Shown here one piece after another: positions 31,246 through 37,754 of a DNA stretch of 37,919 bases; positions within the stretch are counted from its first letter, which is position 1; each line of letters starts with the position of its first letter. Location of the stretch: positions 1 to 37,919 of the IMG/VR virus record IMGVR_UViG_3300044844_000044; one strand, written 5' to 3'. The stretch is from a virus. The position numbers and the translations under genes were made by a program. The notes beneath the pieces are model-generated. The model saw only the letters and a list, made by a program, of their open reading frames with translations, made no database searches and was not told the DNA's origin.

Positions 31246-32538
31246 CTATACAATCCATTTATTATTAATGTTAAGAGGTTGACCCCAATCAGAGCCACTT
31301 TCATCTAAGCCTACAGCGAGATATCTAAAGGAATCGCTAGAATGACTGCACCAGTCGTGTAGTGGTGTGTCAAAGAATACGTTACGCTTCTCATCATATG
31401 TTCTACGATAGTTTCGTAATGCATCTATACCTTGCTTAACGTCTTTATCAAACCAGCATCTAGGAAGTAATCTGCGTACTGCTTGAATTCCATCTGCAAC
31501 TGGTAGTTTCTTTACTACTGTAATCTCTAGTCCTGCTTCTTGTAACATCTCTTTACGAGATTTGCCTGTACCTAATTCTCTTACCTCTACATCATGAGGT
31601 AACAACTGTACAGCATTATCCCAACCATTATCACGCAACCAAGCAACATAAGTATCCAATCCTTGTCCATGATTTTCATAGAAATCTACAAGTCTTATTT
31701 CCTTACCTACTACCTGTGCTACCCAAATTGCTGTGCTATCTGATATACCTAAGTCCCATGCACAATATGTTTTTGCTAGTTCTTCTCTAGGTATTGTTGT
31801 TATCTTGTTATTCTTTTCTAAGTCATTAATAATCTGGCCATAGTATGAACCTTCTACAGCTGCATTAAATGAGCATTCAAATTCTTGGTTATACTTATCT
31901 TCACCCATCTCATTTTTAGCTGAGGCTAATTCATTTGCATCTAGTAACTGTGTTTGTGATGCTTTAAACTCTAATAGCTTCCATTGATCGTCACCTTTGT
32001 CAGCACGATCTCTTAAGTCTTTAAAATGATTGTTGCCTTTAGGTGTACCAATAAACATTGCCCAACCTAAACGATCAGATAATGCTGGTCTAACAACCTC
32101 ACTAAATATACTTGGGTTTACGTCACCAATCTCATCAATCACTACACCATCTAAATAGATGCCACGAAGTGAGTCTGGTGAATCTGCTCCGTATAATGAA
32201 ATACGTCTGCCCATAAAATCAACTCTTAACTCTGCTATGTTAGCAATGGCACCTAGTGGTCTTGTATAGTTAAGTAAGTAATCCCATGCAATACGTTTAC
32301 ATTGTGAGTACGTTGGAGCAATGTATGCAAATCTTGGATTAGGTTTATCACACAGTAGTGATGAATGTATCAACTGGTTTATGGCTGATACTGTCTTGCC
32401 CATACGTCTATGAGCTACCACTACTGTGAACCTGTTGTCCTTCACCATTTGGTGAATCAACTTCTGTGGAGCACGAGGAGTATACTCAGTAGATACTATG
32501 TCCTCGTCATCGTAAACTGTTTCAATCTCTTCAGACAT
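31246..32538 (-). CDS. Terminase large subunit
   Basis: A 430-residue ATPase-nuclease. Walker A AHRRMGKT (42-49), Walker B VVIDEIGD (132-139) and the coupling motif IGTPKG are visible. The RNase-H nuclease region starts CAWDLGISDSTAIWVAQV and ends HDWCSHSSDSFRYLA. It would package genome-length DNA from concatemers. The portal start codon directly follows its stop. Confidence 0.92.
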   Translation of the reverse strand: MSEEIETVYDDEDIVSTEYTPRAPQKLIHQMVKDNRFTVVVAHRRMGKTVSAINQLIHSSLLCDKPNPRFAYIAPTYSQCKRIAWDYLLNYTRPLGAIANIAELRVDFMGRRISLYGADSPDSLRGIYLDGVVIDEIGDVNPSIFSEVVRPALSDRLGWAMFIGTPKGNNHFKDLRDRADKGDDQWKLLEFKASQTQLLDANELASAKNEMGEDKYNQEFECSFNAAVEGSYYGQIINDLEKNNKITTIPREELAKTYCAWDLGISDSTAIWVAQVVGKEIRLVDFYENHGQGLDTYVAWLRDNGWDNAVQLLPHDVEVRELGTGKSRKEMLQEAGLEITVVKKLPVADGIQAVRRLLPRCWFDKDVKQGIDALRNYRRTYDEKRNVFFDTPLHDWCSHSSDSFRYLAVGLDESGSDWGQPLNINNKWIV

Positions 32539-32773
32539 CTATGCCTGTTATAACTTTAATGGATACTGGTTGATCAGCATCGCCTGTAATTTCAGTAGAA
32601 GATAAATCTGGTAAACTCTTCTTTAATAGTAGCTCAATTGCTTTCATTCTTGTTGCTGAAATTTCATTTTCAGACAAGCCAAGTGCATGATTTTGAAGAA
32701 CATTTACGAGCTGACTAGTTTGAATCTTAGTCCTAATTTCTTCTTGATGTCTTTTTCTTAATCGTTCTGCCAT
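32531..32773 (-). CDS. Terminase small subunit-like protein
   Basis: An 80-residue protein: AERLRKRHQEEIRTKIQTSQLV, then ALGLSENEISATRMKAIELLLKK, a short version of the helical DNA-recognition domain of small terminases. It overlaps the start of the large subunit by 8 bases. It would select the packaging site. Confidence 0.65.
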   Translation of the reverse strand: MAERLRKRHQEEIRTKIQTSQLVNVLQNHALGLSENEISATRMKAIELLLKKSLPDLSSTEITGDADQPVSIKVITGIDV

Positions 32774-32835
32774 GATGTAACTCCATTACTGGGTCATTAC
32801 CTTTGTATGTTATAAATGTTTAACTAAATTGTAGC

Positions 32836-32861
32836 ATCGCATTTTTGTTTAAATTTGCGAT
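32836..32861. other. Inverted repeat between the small basic genes and terminase
   Basis: ATCGCA (32836-32841) pairs with TGCGAT (32856-32861) in the about-90-base gap upstream of the terminase genes. The inside is AT-rich with a second possible 3-bp pairing. No T-run follows. It could be a regulatory RNA structure or a packaging-related site. Confidence 0.3.
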
Positions 32862-32866
32862 ACAAA

Positions 32867-33118
32867 CTACCACTTTACTTTGTTAGCCCAGTAAGCTGCA
32901 CTCATCTTACCTTTAGCTATATTATCAGAATGTCTTGCCTTAAATGACTTAGATCGTGCAGTATCTTTTTTATCACCACTAACACCTTGTTGACCAAAGC
33001 GTATAAGTTTCTCTTTATCGCCTACCTTTGCCAGTACTGCATGGCTTTTAGTAGGATGGTCTGGAGTTCTCTTAGGCTTATTAACACCAGAGAATGTTTC
33101 TTTACCCTTCTTGATCAT
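32867..33118 (-). CDS. Small basic phage protein
   Basis: An 83-residue Lys-rich protein: GVNKPKRTPDHPTKSHAVLAK, RFGQQGVSGDKKD and RSKSFKARHSDNIAKGKMSA, ending AYWANKVKW. This family occurs in many podoviruses and siphoviruses, next to the terminase. It may bind DNA or be packaged. Its ATG overlaps the stop of the preceding small ORF. Confidence 0.75.
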   Translation of the reverse strand: MIKKGKETFSGVNKPKRTPDHPTKSHAVLAKVGDKEKLIRFGQQGVSGDKKDTARSKSFKARHSDNIAKGKMSAAYWANKVKW

Positions 33119-33270
33119 TTTTTCTTCTTAGCTGTTTTTGCTGCGTCCCTAAAGTCTTTTGCTGACGGAGCTTTCTTAGAACCCACCTTGTTCATCTTCT
33201 CACCAGAGCCCGCCTTGATCCTAGCCTTTTTTGCTGCGATGTTGGCATAAAGTCCAATTTTAGTAGCCAC
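33115..33270 (-). CDS. Small Lys-rich protein
   Basis: A 51-residue ORF starting with GTG at 33270: ATKIGLYANIAAKKARIKAG, GSGEKMNKVGSKKAPSAKDF, then a run of Lys. This family (KIGLYANI and SGEKM and APSAK blocks) is common in phages near the terminase. It overlaps the preceding gene and the next ATG. Confidence 0.75.
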   Translation of the reverse strand: MATKIGLYANIAAKKARIKAGSGEKMNKVGSKKAPSAKDFRDAAKTAKKKK

Positions 33271-33391
33271 TTTTCATGCCTTTCTTTGCAGGTTTAGCAA
33301 CCATCTTTTTGCCTGTTTTTTTAGCTTCTTTTTTTGCAGCTGCAACACCAGCTTTTGTATAACTGAATTTTTTACCATTAACGTTTGGCAT
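33260..33391 (-). CDS. Small basic Ala/Lys-rich protein
   Basis: A 43-residue ORF, MPNVNGKKFSYTKAGVAAAK, then KKEAKKTGKKM and ending KGMKSGY. It matches a recurrent phage micro-protein (MP-x-V-x-GKKF-x-YT-x-AG and an AAK-KEAKKTG run). GGAAAAAC precedes the start. It shares 11 bases with the next gene. Confidence 0.7.
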   Translation of the reverse strand: MPNVNGKKFSYTKAGVAAAKKEAKKTGKKMVAKPAKKGMKSGY

Positions 33392-33401
33392 TGTTTTTCC
33401 T

Positions 33402-33731
33402 TTATCTAGTTAGCATTCTTATAATTGCGTTTAAATCCATACCTTGTGGCATCATTTGGTTTTGCATTGGCATTGCATTTTGCATAGACATACCGCCAGC
33501 ATAAGGAGGAATGTTTTGCATTGTGTTAGCTTGTGGATTATATCCTCTTAGAAAGTCTACATCTGAAGGAGTGCCTTGCGTGTAAACATCACCCATTTGT
33601 CTTACCCTTGACATTTCATCCATCTGGGCTTTCATTTGTGCAAACCTTAACGCTGCTAATTCAGCTTCAGTCATAGTGGCTGTAGGTGATTTACCACCAT
33701 ATCCACCTAATAATCCTGCTAATCTATCCAT
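33402..33731 (-). CDS. Met/Gln-rich hypothetical protein
   Basis: A 109-residue protein, MDRLAGLLGGYGGKSP, then LRFAQMKAQMDEMSRVRQMG and a Met/Asn/Pro-rich C-terminus. Not recognised. It lies in the run of small proteins upstream of the terminase. AAGGA precedes the start. Confidence 0.5.
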   Translation of the reverse strand: MDRLAGLLGGYGGKSPTATMTEAELAALRFAQMKAQMDEMSRVRQMGDVYTQGTPSDVDFLRGYNPQANTMQNIPPYAGGMSMQNAMPMQNQMMPQGMDLNAIIRMLTR

Positions 33732-33740
33732 GATGTGTCC

Positions 33741-33914
33741 TTATTTTTTCTTTTTTTTGCTCATGCCTGCTTCGCTTAACGCAATAGCAATACCTTGAGC
33801 TTTAGATTTAACTACCTTGCCACCCTTACCAGAATGAAGTGTACCAGCCTTGTACTCACCCATCACTTTTGCTACTTTCTTCATCTTGCCTGCTTTTGTT
33901 GTTGGCTTCTTCAT
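33741..33914 (-). CDS. DUF6496-like small basic protein
   Basis: A 57-residue ORF with MKKVAKVMGEYKAGTLHSG, then KSKAQGIAIALSEAGMSK and a Lys tail. The GTLHSG, V-x-K-S-x-x-Q-A/G-I-AIALSEA pattern is typical of DUF6496. AAGGA lies 7 bases before the ATG. It overlaps the preceding zinc-ribbon ORF in another frame. Confidence 0.75.
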   Translation of the reverse strand: MKKPTTKAGKMKKVAKVMGEYKAGTLHSGKGGKVVKSKAQGIAIALSEAGMSKKKKK

Positions 33915-34020
33915 TAGGTATCCTTAATTTAAAATGCGTTAGGTTTGTACAGTCTGGACAAATATCATAACCTGTTGTGTCAAACGGTTGGCCACATTCA
34001 GAACAAATAGATACTTGCAT
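33856..34020 (-). CDS. Zinc-ribbon ORF (first late ORF)
   Basis: A 54-codon ORF starting at ATG 34020: MQVSICSECGQPFDTTGYDI and CPDCTNL give a CxxC-x(12)-CxxC zinc ribbon. The C-terminal half overlaps the DUF6496 gene in another frame and may be dispensable. It begins 11 bases after the late terminator T-run, so it would be the first gene read when late transcription gets through. Confidence 0.55.
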   Translation of the reverse strand: MQVSICSECGQPFDTTGYDICPDCTNLTHFKLRIPNEEANNKSRQDEESSKSDG

Positions 34021-34030
34021 ACACTTTACT

Positions 34031-34057
34031 TAAAAAAAATGCCCACAGAACGTGGGC
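34031..34057 (-). terminator. Late leader terminator (tR'-like)
   Basis: On the minus strand GCCCAC (34057-34052) pairs perfectly with GTGGGC (34046-34041) around a 5-base loop, followed by an ATTTTTTTT run (34040-34032). It is a textbook intrinsic terminator, lying about 55 bases downstream of the late promoter start and directly upstream of the first late ORF. It would block the whole late operon unless antitermination acts. Confidence 0.9.
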
Positions 34058-34062
34058 TAATA

Positions 34063-34078
34063 AACAACGGAGGTTGTT
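34063..34078 (-). other. First hairpin of the late leader
   Basis: AACAAC (34078-34073 read on minus) pairs with GTTGTT (34068-34063), loop CTCC. It directly precedes the terminator hairpin. Two adjacent hairpins in a short leader may help antiterminator loading or block RNA polymerase backtracking. Confidence 0.5.
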
Positions 34079-34117
34079 GAGCACGAAAGTAATAGATACA
34101 ATTATCCCAACCCCCAG

Positions 34118-34146
34118 ATTATACCACCAAATGTTACTGCTGTCAA
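34118..34146 (-). promoter_or_regulatory. Late promoter (pR'-like), perfect sigma70 consensus
   Basis: TTGACA (34146-34141), exactly 17 bp, TATAAT (34123-34118) on the minus strand. The -35 box lies within 10 bases of the stop of the Q-like gene. A second -10-like hexamer, GATAAT (34106-34101), follows 11 bases downstream of the first, about where a sigma-dependent promoter-proximal pause occurs in lambdoid late promoters. Confidence 0.85.
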
Positions 34147-34149
34147 GTT

Positions 34150-34473
34150 CTAGTTAGGTATTCTGCGTGTAGCAATAGTTAAAAGGTTATCTAATGCTTG
34201 GTTCATGTGGTAATCTTGCAACACTTCTGCCTTTGATCCTAAGTATTTATGATACACAGCATTCTGTTGCCTCTCTGGTAATGAATGGATTATAGCGTCA
34301 ATAGTCTTAACGTGATCGGCTGTCATGGATTCGTACATCTCGTCAAAAGAAGTACTAGTGCCACCCCCATACATACCAGATGATTTGTTTGGGTATCCCA
34401 AAGACTTTGATGTACTCTGCTTCATATAGGCAGACCATGCCTTTAATAAATCAAGTAAATGATTCATTGTCAT
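34150..34473 (-). CDS. Putative late-gene antiterminator (Q-like)
   Basis: A 107-residue protein: MNHLLDLLKAWSAYMKQS, GMYGGGTSTSFDEMYESM, TIDAIIHSLPERQQNAVYHKYL and LDNLLTIATRRIP. The pattern, with a C-terminal helical DNA-recognition-like part, is that of small phage late regulators annotated as antiterminator Q or ArpU-like. The strongest support is context: a perfect promoter and then a terminator lie immediately after it, the gene order of lambda-type Q-pR'-tR'. It would let RNA polymerase read through into the 26-kb late operon. It overlaps the upstream small gene by 4 bases. Confidence 0.55.
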   Translation of the reverse strand: MTMNHLLDLLKAWSAYMKQSTSKSLGYPNKSSGMYGGGTSTSFDEMYESMTADHVKTIDAIIHSLPERQQNAVYHKYLGSKAEVLQDYHMNQALDNLLTIATRRIPN

Positions 34474-34598
34474 TTAGAAACTTCCCTTTCAATTAATCTT
34501 GCAAATAAAAATACTTGATCAATAGTTGACAGGCCGCCTAAACTTCCAATGCTGGCCTTAAATGCTTTTAATATTTGTTCGTCTGTTAATGAATTCAT
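34470..34598 (-). CDS. Small helical protein upstream of the Q-like gene
   Basis: A 42-codon ORF: MNSLTDEQILKAFKASIGSL, then LSTIDQVFLFARLIEREVSK. AGAGGA precedes the ATG. Its stop shares bases with the ATG of the Q-like gene. Not recognised. Confidence 0.5.
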   Translation of the reverse strand: MNSLTDEQILKAFKASIGSLGGLSTIDQVFLFARLIEREVSK

Positions 34599-34600
34599 AC

Positions 34601-34993
34601 CTAGTCCTCTAAATAATATAATGCACTTGCGTTAAAACTTTCAGCGTGTTGCATTCTAAAGTTATTGTGTTTGTCTTTATCTTCAGTATGTGTATATACA
34701 CTTTTAATTTTTCCATCAAAGTTTGGCATTGGATGAAATATATCTTGTAATGGACAAGGATTGTTTACAAAATAAACTGTATGGCTTTTACTTCCACTTG
34801 AGTTTAAAAATCTATAGGCCACCATAGATGATATAGCACTTCTTATACTGTGATACTTTGCATTGATACGTTCAGATATTTCTGTTGAGGTAACCCTTTC
34901 ATTACCAATTGCATTAAGAATTAATTGCCTTAATTTAGTAACGTTAATATACTCACCATTAACTAAATATAATTTTTGAGATTTGTTATCCAT
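34601..34993 (-). CDS. Winged-helix DNA-binding protein
   Basis: A 130-residue protein with INVTKLRQLILNAIGNERV, TSTEISERINAKYHSIRSAI and SSMVAYRFLNSSGSKSHTVYF, a helix-turn-helix followed by a wing. It may regulate the middle-to-late switch, since it lies two genes before the Q-like gene. It overlaps the upstream nuclease gene by 8 bases. Confidence 0.6.
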   Translation of the reverse strand: MDNKSQKLYLVNGEYINVTKLRQLILNAIGNERVTSTEISERINAKYHSIRSAISSMVAYRFLNSSGSKSHTVYFVNNPCPLQDIFHPMPNFDGKIKSVYTHTEDKDKHNNFRMQHAESFNASALYYLED

Positions 34994-35498
34994 TGTCTTT
35001 TTTAAATCTATGTAATTTATTAATCTCTAAAGTTGTAGCGTGTGCGTAATCAAGATTAACACCATCTACTATTTTAGTTCCCATCTTAACAAAACTGCCT
35101 TTTTCAAAAAACTCTTTACACTTCATGTATCCAAGTATCCATGCTTTAGATTGATCATTAATAATTCTAGTAAATATATAATAATCGGCATCTTGTTTGT
35201 GAATACCGTTTATATTATGAGAGTTTACAGTACATAAGTAATGTGGCAAAGGTTTAAATTTACATGATATTGTTTTTATTTCTAACTTATATCCTTTGTA
35301 TTCCATATCATAATTGTAACTGTCAGCAATTGTTTTTATGCCAAGAAAATCTTTTATAATCTCTTCACCTAAATAACCAAATATTGTTCTACTTTTTTCA
35401 GAACCAAACTTACTTAATTCCTTTCTATTAAAAGAAAACTTATCTGCTCTATCTTGTGCCGACTTAATCATTTCCTTTGTAATATTTACTTCAATCAC
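34986..35498 (-). CDS. PD-(D/E)XK nuclease-like protein
   Basis: A 170-residue protein with GYLGEEIIKDFLG (a Gly-Glu of motif I), YNYDMEYKGYKLEIKTIS (D-x(n)-E-I-K core) and FTRIINDQSKAWILGYM, which match PD-(D/E)XK folds. Starts with GTG at 35498, inside the last codons of the preceding nuclease-like gene. A restriction-like or host-degrading endonuclease role is possible. Confidence 0.65.
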   Translation of the reverse strand: MIEVNITKEMIKSAQDRADKFSFNRKELSKFGSEKSRTIFGYLGEEIIKDFLGIKTIADSYNYDMEYKGYKLEIKTISCKFKPLPHYLCTVNSHNINGIHKQDADYYIFTRIINDQSKAWILGYMKCKEFFEKGSFVKMGTKIVDGVNLDYAHATTLEINKLHRFKKDNG

Positions 35499-35815
35499 GA
35501 AACATCAACTTCTTTTATTTGCCAACGATTGTTTTGTTTGTATGTACCCCATACAAATATCTTCCATCCTGCCTTGCGTACATACTTAACAGATTCACTA
35601 TCAGCTATCTTTTTTATGCGTGCCCCCATATTACTCTTTGATGTGACCTGCACCGCTACTACTTGGCCTTCTTCAGTTATAGCAAGGATATCAATAAACG
35701 TGAAAAGGTCTTTGCGGACACCAGCATGGAAGTTAAATGTTTCCACTATCTGTACTAGTGGGTAATTTTCCTTCTTCATTTTTGCTAGTGCTACTTGTGT
35801 TGGTGACATTGCCAT
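35495..35815 (-). CDS. Small nuclease-fold protein (possibly Holliday-resolvase-like)
   Basis: A 106-residue protein: SPTQVALAKMKKENYPLVQIVETFNFHAG, FTFIDILAIT and QVVAVQVTSKSNMGARIKKI. The Glu, the Asp in F-I-D-I-L and the V-A-V-Q-V-T strand sit like a PD-(D/E)XK core, with Gln replacing the usual Glu and Thr the Lys. It is at least the right fold for branched-DNA binding; catalysis is uncertain. Confidence 0.55.
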   Translation of the reverse strand: MAMSPTQVALAKMKKENYPLVQIVETFNFHAGVRKDLFTFIDILAITEEGQVVAVQVTSKSNMGARIKKIADSESVKYVRKAGWKIFVWGTYKQNNRWQIKEVDVS

Positions 35816-35984
35816 TAAATTGTTCCTCGTTAGGTTTACTTATTCCGTCTAAAAATCTTTTTTCAACTTCACCTGTACTTTTATTAAGCTGGTATTCATA
35901 ATCTTTTTTAAAAATTCTATTCCAATTATCTGCGGCCTCTTGCTCAGATATTAATAATGGCCTTCTTCCAGAACCTTTACCCAT
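35733..35984 (-). CDS. Small phage protein (MGKGSGRRP family)
   Basis: I place the start at ATG 35984, because GGAGG lies 6 bases upstream, rather than at 36032. The 83-residue protein MGKGSGRRPLLISEQEAADNWNRIF is a common phage micro-family of unknown function. The C-terminal part is Ser/Thr/Asn-rich and overlaps the nuclease-fold gene by 83 bases. Confidence 0.65.
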   Translation of the reverse strand: MGKGSGRRPLLISEQEAADNWNRIFKKDYEYQLNKSTGEVEKRFLDGISKPNEEQFNGNVTNTSSTSKNEEGKLPTSTDSGNI

Positions 35985-36099
35985 CACCATCCTCCATGAT
36001 ATGAACTTTAATATATTTATAAGCTGCCTCAATTGCTACAAATGGAATTAAGAATGGCACTAACATAAAGCCAGTTATACCTACAATAAATCTAAGCAT
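35977..36099 (-). CDS. Single-pass membrane peptide
   Basis: A 40-codon ORF: MLRFIVGITGFMLVPFLIPF is a membrane helix, then AIEAAYKYIKVHIMEDGDG. GAGGA precedes the ATG, which overlaps the end of the Ref-like gene. Its last codons contain the ribosome-binding site of the next gene. Function unknown. Confidence 0.5.
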   Translation of the reverse strand: MLRFIVGITGFMLVPFLIPFVAIEAAYKYIKVHIMEDGDG

Positions 36100-36442
36100 T
36101 TATTTTCCTCAATGTATCGGCAAGCAATTCTTCTTCAGTACCAAATTTATTTTCAAATGTTTCTTGTCCTGCATGAAGTGCTACACCATGACCACCATGT
36201 TGGTGATGCAATGGGCACAATGGAATTGCGTGCATAAAATCATTACGCATTCCTACTCCCATACCATGTCGTATGTGATGTATATGTGGAGGTGAATAAC
36301 CATAACCTTCTCTTAAACAAACAATGCAACCCAGTTGTGATAACTTATCATAATGTTGCTTCTCTGCTTTGGTCAAAATGAAATCCCAATCCGATTGCAA
36401 ATCGCTGAATGTCTTGAATGTAATTTTTAAACTCATCAACAT
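36092..36442 (-). CDS. Ref-like RecA-dependent nuclease (HNH fold)
   Basis: A 116-residue protein: KLSQLGCIVCLREGYGYSPP, HIHHIRHGMGVGMRNDFMHA and IPLCPLHHQHG with the end TFENKFGTEEELLADT match the P1 Ref family, which cuts at RecA-made D-loops and enhances recombination. The start is uncertain: ATG at 36442 overlaps NinB by about 95 bases, while a TTG at 36376 (TKAEKQHYDKLSQLG) would match the usual family start. Confidence 0.8.
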   Translation of the reverse strand: MLMSLKITFKTFSDLQSDWDFILTKAEKQHYDKLSQLGCIVCLREGYGYSPPHIHHIRHGMGVGMRNDFMHAIPLCPLHHQHGGHGVALHAGQETFENKFGTEEELLADTLRKINA

Positions 36443-36713
36443 TTAAAGACGTAGTACTCTTTATAGCATAGATTTCAGAACCTGCAACTGTTTTCTTTTC
36501 TGATAGATATTTGAAACGAAACATATCATGCAGCTCTTCTTCAGAATATCCTGTGTAATCACCAAGCTCTTTTAATATTGCCCAGTAGTAATCATTTTGA
36601 GAATTACTTCTCTTAGATTTAAACTTACCAAGTTCTAAGTCACCTTCTTTTTCAAAGTCATGACGATGAATTTTTGCTACTGCTAATAATATGTTGTGTT
36701 TCGTTATCCTCAT
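36348..36713 (-). CDS. NinB-like recombination protein
   Basis: I prefer the ATG at 36713 (MRITKHNILLAVAKIHR), which has GGAG 8 bases upstream, over the ATG at 36752. The block KFKSKRSNSQNDYYWAILKEL, EELHDMFRFKYLSEK and STTSLNVDEFKNYIQDIQRFA is that of the NinB/Orf-like family that helps phage recombination at ssDNA. 121 residues. It lies between helicase and Ref-like genes. Confidence 0.7.
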   Translation of the reverse strand: MRITKHNILLAVAKIHRHDFEKEGDLELGKFKSKRSNSQNDYYWAILKELGDYTGYSEEELHDMFRFKYLSEKKTVAGSEIYAIKSTTSLNVDEFKNYIQDIQRFAIGLGFHFDQSREATL

Positions 36714-36846
36714 ATTTTTTGCTCCAGTTAGTAGATTTGTAAACCATTCCATTTTTTAATGTTACCTTCCATTCAGTAGGTGATAAAAGTTTTCCTTCTT
36801 CATCAATGTCAAAGTATTTAAACCATTCAGTTGTTTTGTAGTTCAT
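36658..36846 (-). CDS. Small hypothetical protein after the helicase (right copy)
   Basis: A 62-residue protein: TTEWFKYFDIDEEGKLLSPT, then VTLKNGMVYKSTNWSKKY, ending in a Ser/Asn-rich tail. It starts with ATG overlapping the helicase stop. The WFKYFDIDEEGKL pattern resembles the start of a nuclease-like or recognition module, but I cannot assign it. The same gene begins at 156 in the left copy. Confidence 0.55.
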   Translation of the reverse strand: MNYKTTEWFKYFDIDEEGKLLSPTEWKVTLKNGMVYKSTNWSKKYEDNETQHIISSSKNSSS

Positions 36847-37754
36847 ATTGGCTTATCCCTATATCTCAATGACTTTGGTTGAAACCATAATGGTATAGAT
36901 CCTTCCCACTCAAAATGCCTTTGCTTATTCACAGCCATAAATCCATCTGGAACAATCCTTGCATCTTCTTCAGAAAGTTTACCCTCCATTATGTCTTTTT
37001 CTTTTTTCTTATTACGGTACACAGAAACGCAATTGTCTGCAAGATTGGTAATTGTCGCAGAACCTGCCACGTCAAACTTACTAGGTGTATGAGTTGTTTC
37101 ATCTATTGTTTTTCTGCTGTGTGCAATAAGATGAATGTGAATATTTAAATCTCGTGCTGCAATACAAAGTTGATCAACAAACTTCTTTTGGCCATTGTAA
37201 TCATCCTCATTAATAGAGCACTTCATTAATGAATCTACCACGAAATGCTGAATACCTAATTGCTCAGCTCCATAATAGATAACTGACAATACTGCTGTAG
37301 GATTTGTACTTCCTAACTGATCGTACAAAAATAATTTATTAGTTGCATTATTGCAAAAATCAGTTATTGCACCTTCTGTAGGTTCGCTAGTACCTACTGA
37401 TTGACGGATATATCTGGCCAATGTACTTCTGCATGACATCTCAAAAGAACAGATCATAACCTTGTAGTTCTCAATAAGTTTAAGCGTTACATAGCTGAGA
37501 AGCATACTCTTGCCATGTCCGCTGTAACCAGACCAGACTGTCGTTTCCCCTAAACGAAGTCTGAAATTTTCCGCTTTATCAAACGGAAGATACGCACCGC
37601 TTTGTACCTCGCCAGAGAAGTATCCAATAGTAGATTCAATAAAAGTATCTGGACTCTTAATTTTACGGTATTCATCGCTGTCCCTTCTAAAAAAATAGTT
37701 TTTAATTTTATCCTCATCAACGATAAGGTTCTGTACTTTTTCTTCTAATGACAT
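36843..37754 (-). CDS. DnaB-like replicative helicase, right allele
   Basis: The same 303-residue helicase as at 153-1064, with about 12 substitutions: EEKVQN versus EDKVQS near the start, TTVWSG versus TSIWSG, a patch around residue 123-139 (SEPTEGAITDF versus NEPTESAITQF), and VSVY versus ISVY. All ATPase motifs are intact (GYSGHGKS, FVVDS, AHSRK). Most DNA differences are silent, so both alleles are under purifying selection. Confidence 0.88.
   Translation of the reverse strand: MSLEEKVQNLIVDEDKIKNYFFRRDSDEYRKIKSPDTFIESTIGYFSGEVQSGAYLPFDKAENFRLRLGETTVWSGYSGHGKSMLLSYVTLKLIENYKVMICSFEMSCRSTLARYIRQSVGTSEPTEGAITDFCNNATNKLFLYDQLGSTNPTAVLSVIYYGAEQLGIQHFVVDSLMKCSINEDDYNGQKKFVDQLCIAARDLNIHIHLIAHSRKTIDETTHTPSKFDVAGSATITNLADNCVSVYRNKKKEKDIMEGKLSEEDARIVPDGFMAVNKQRHFEWEGSIPLWFQPKSLRYRDKPI

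Noticed and set aside
153-37754. Two separate helicase paralogues in one genome
   Set aside because: The right copy is followed by the same primase-domain gene until the window ends at exactly the overlap length, so both are the same locus on a circular map.
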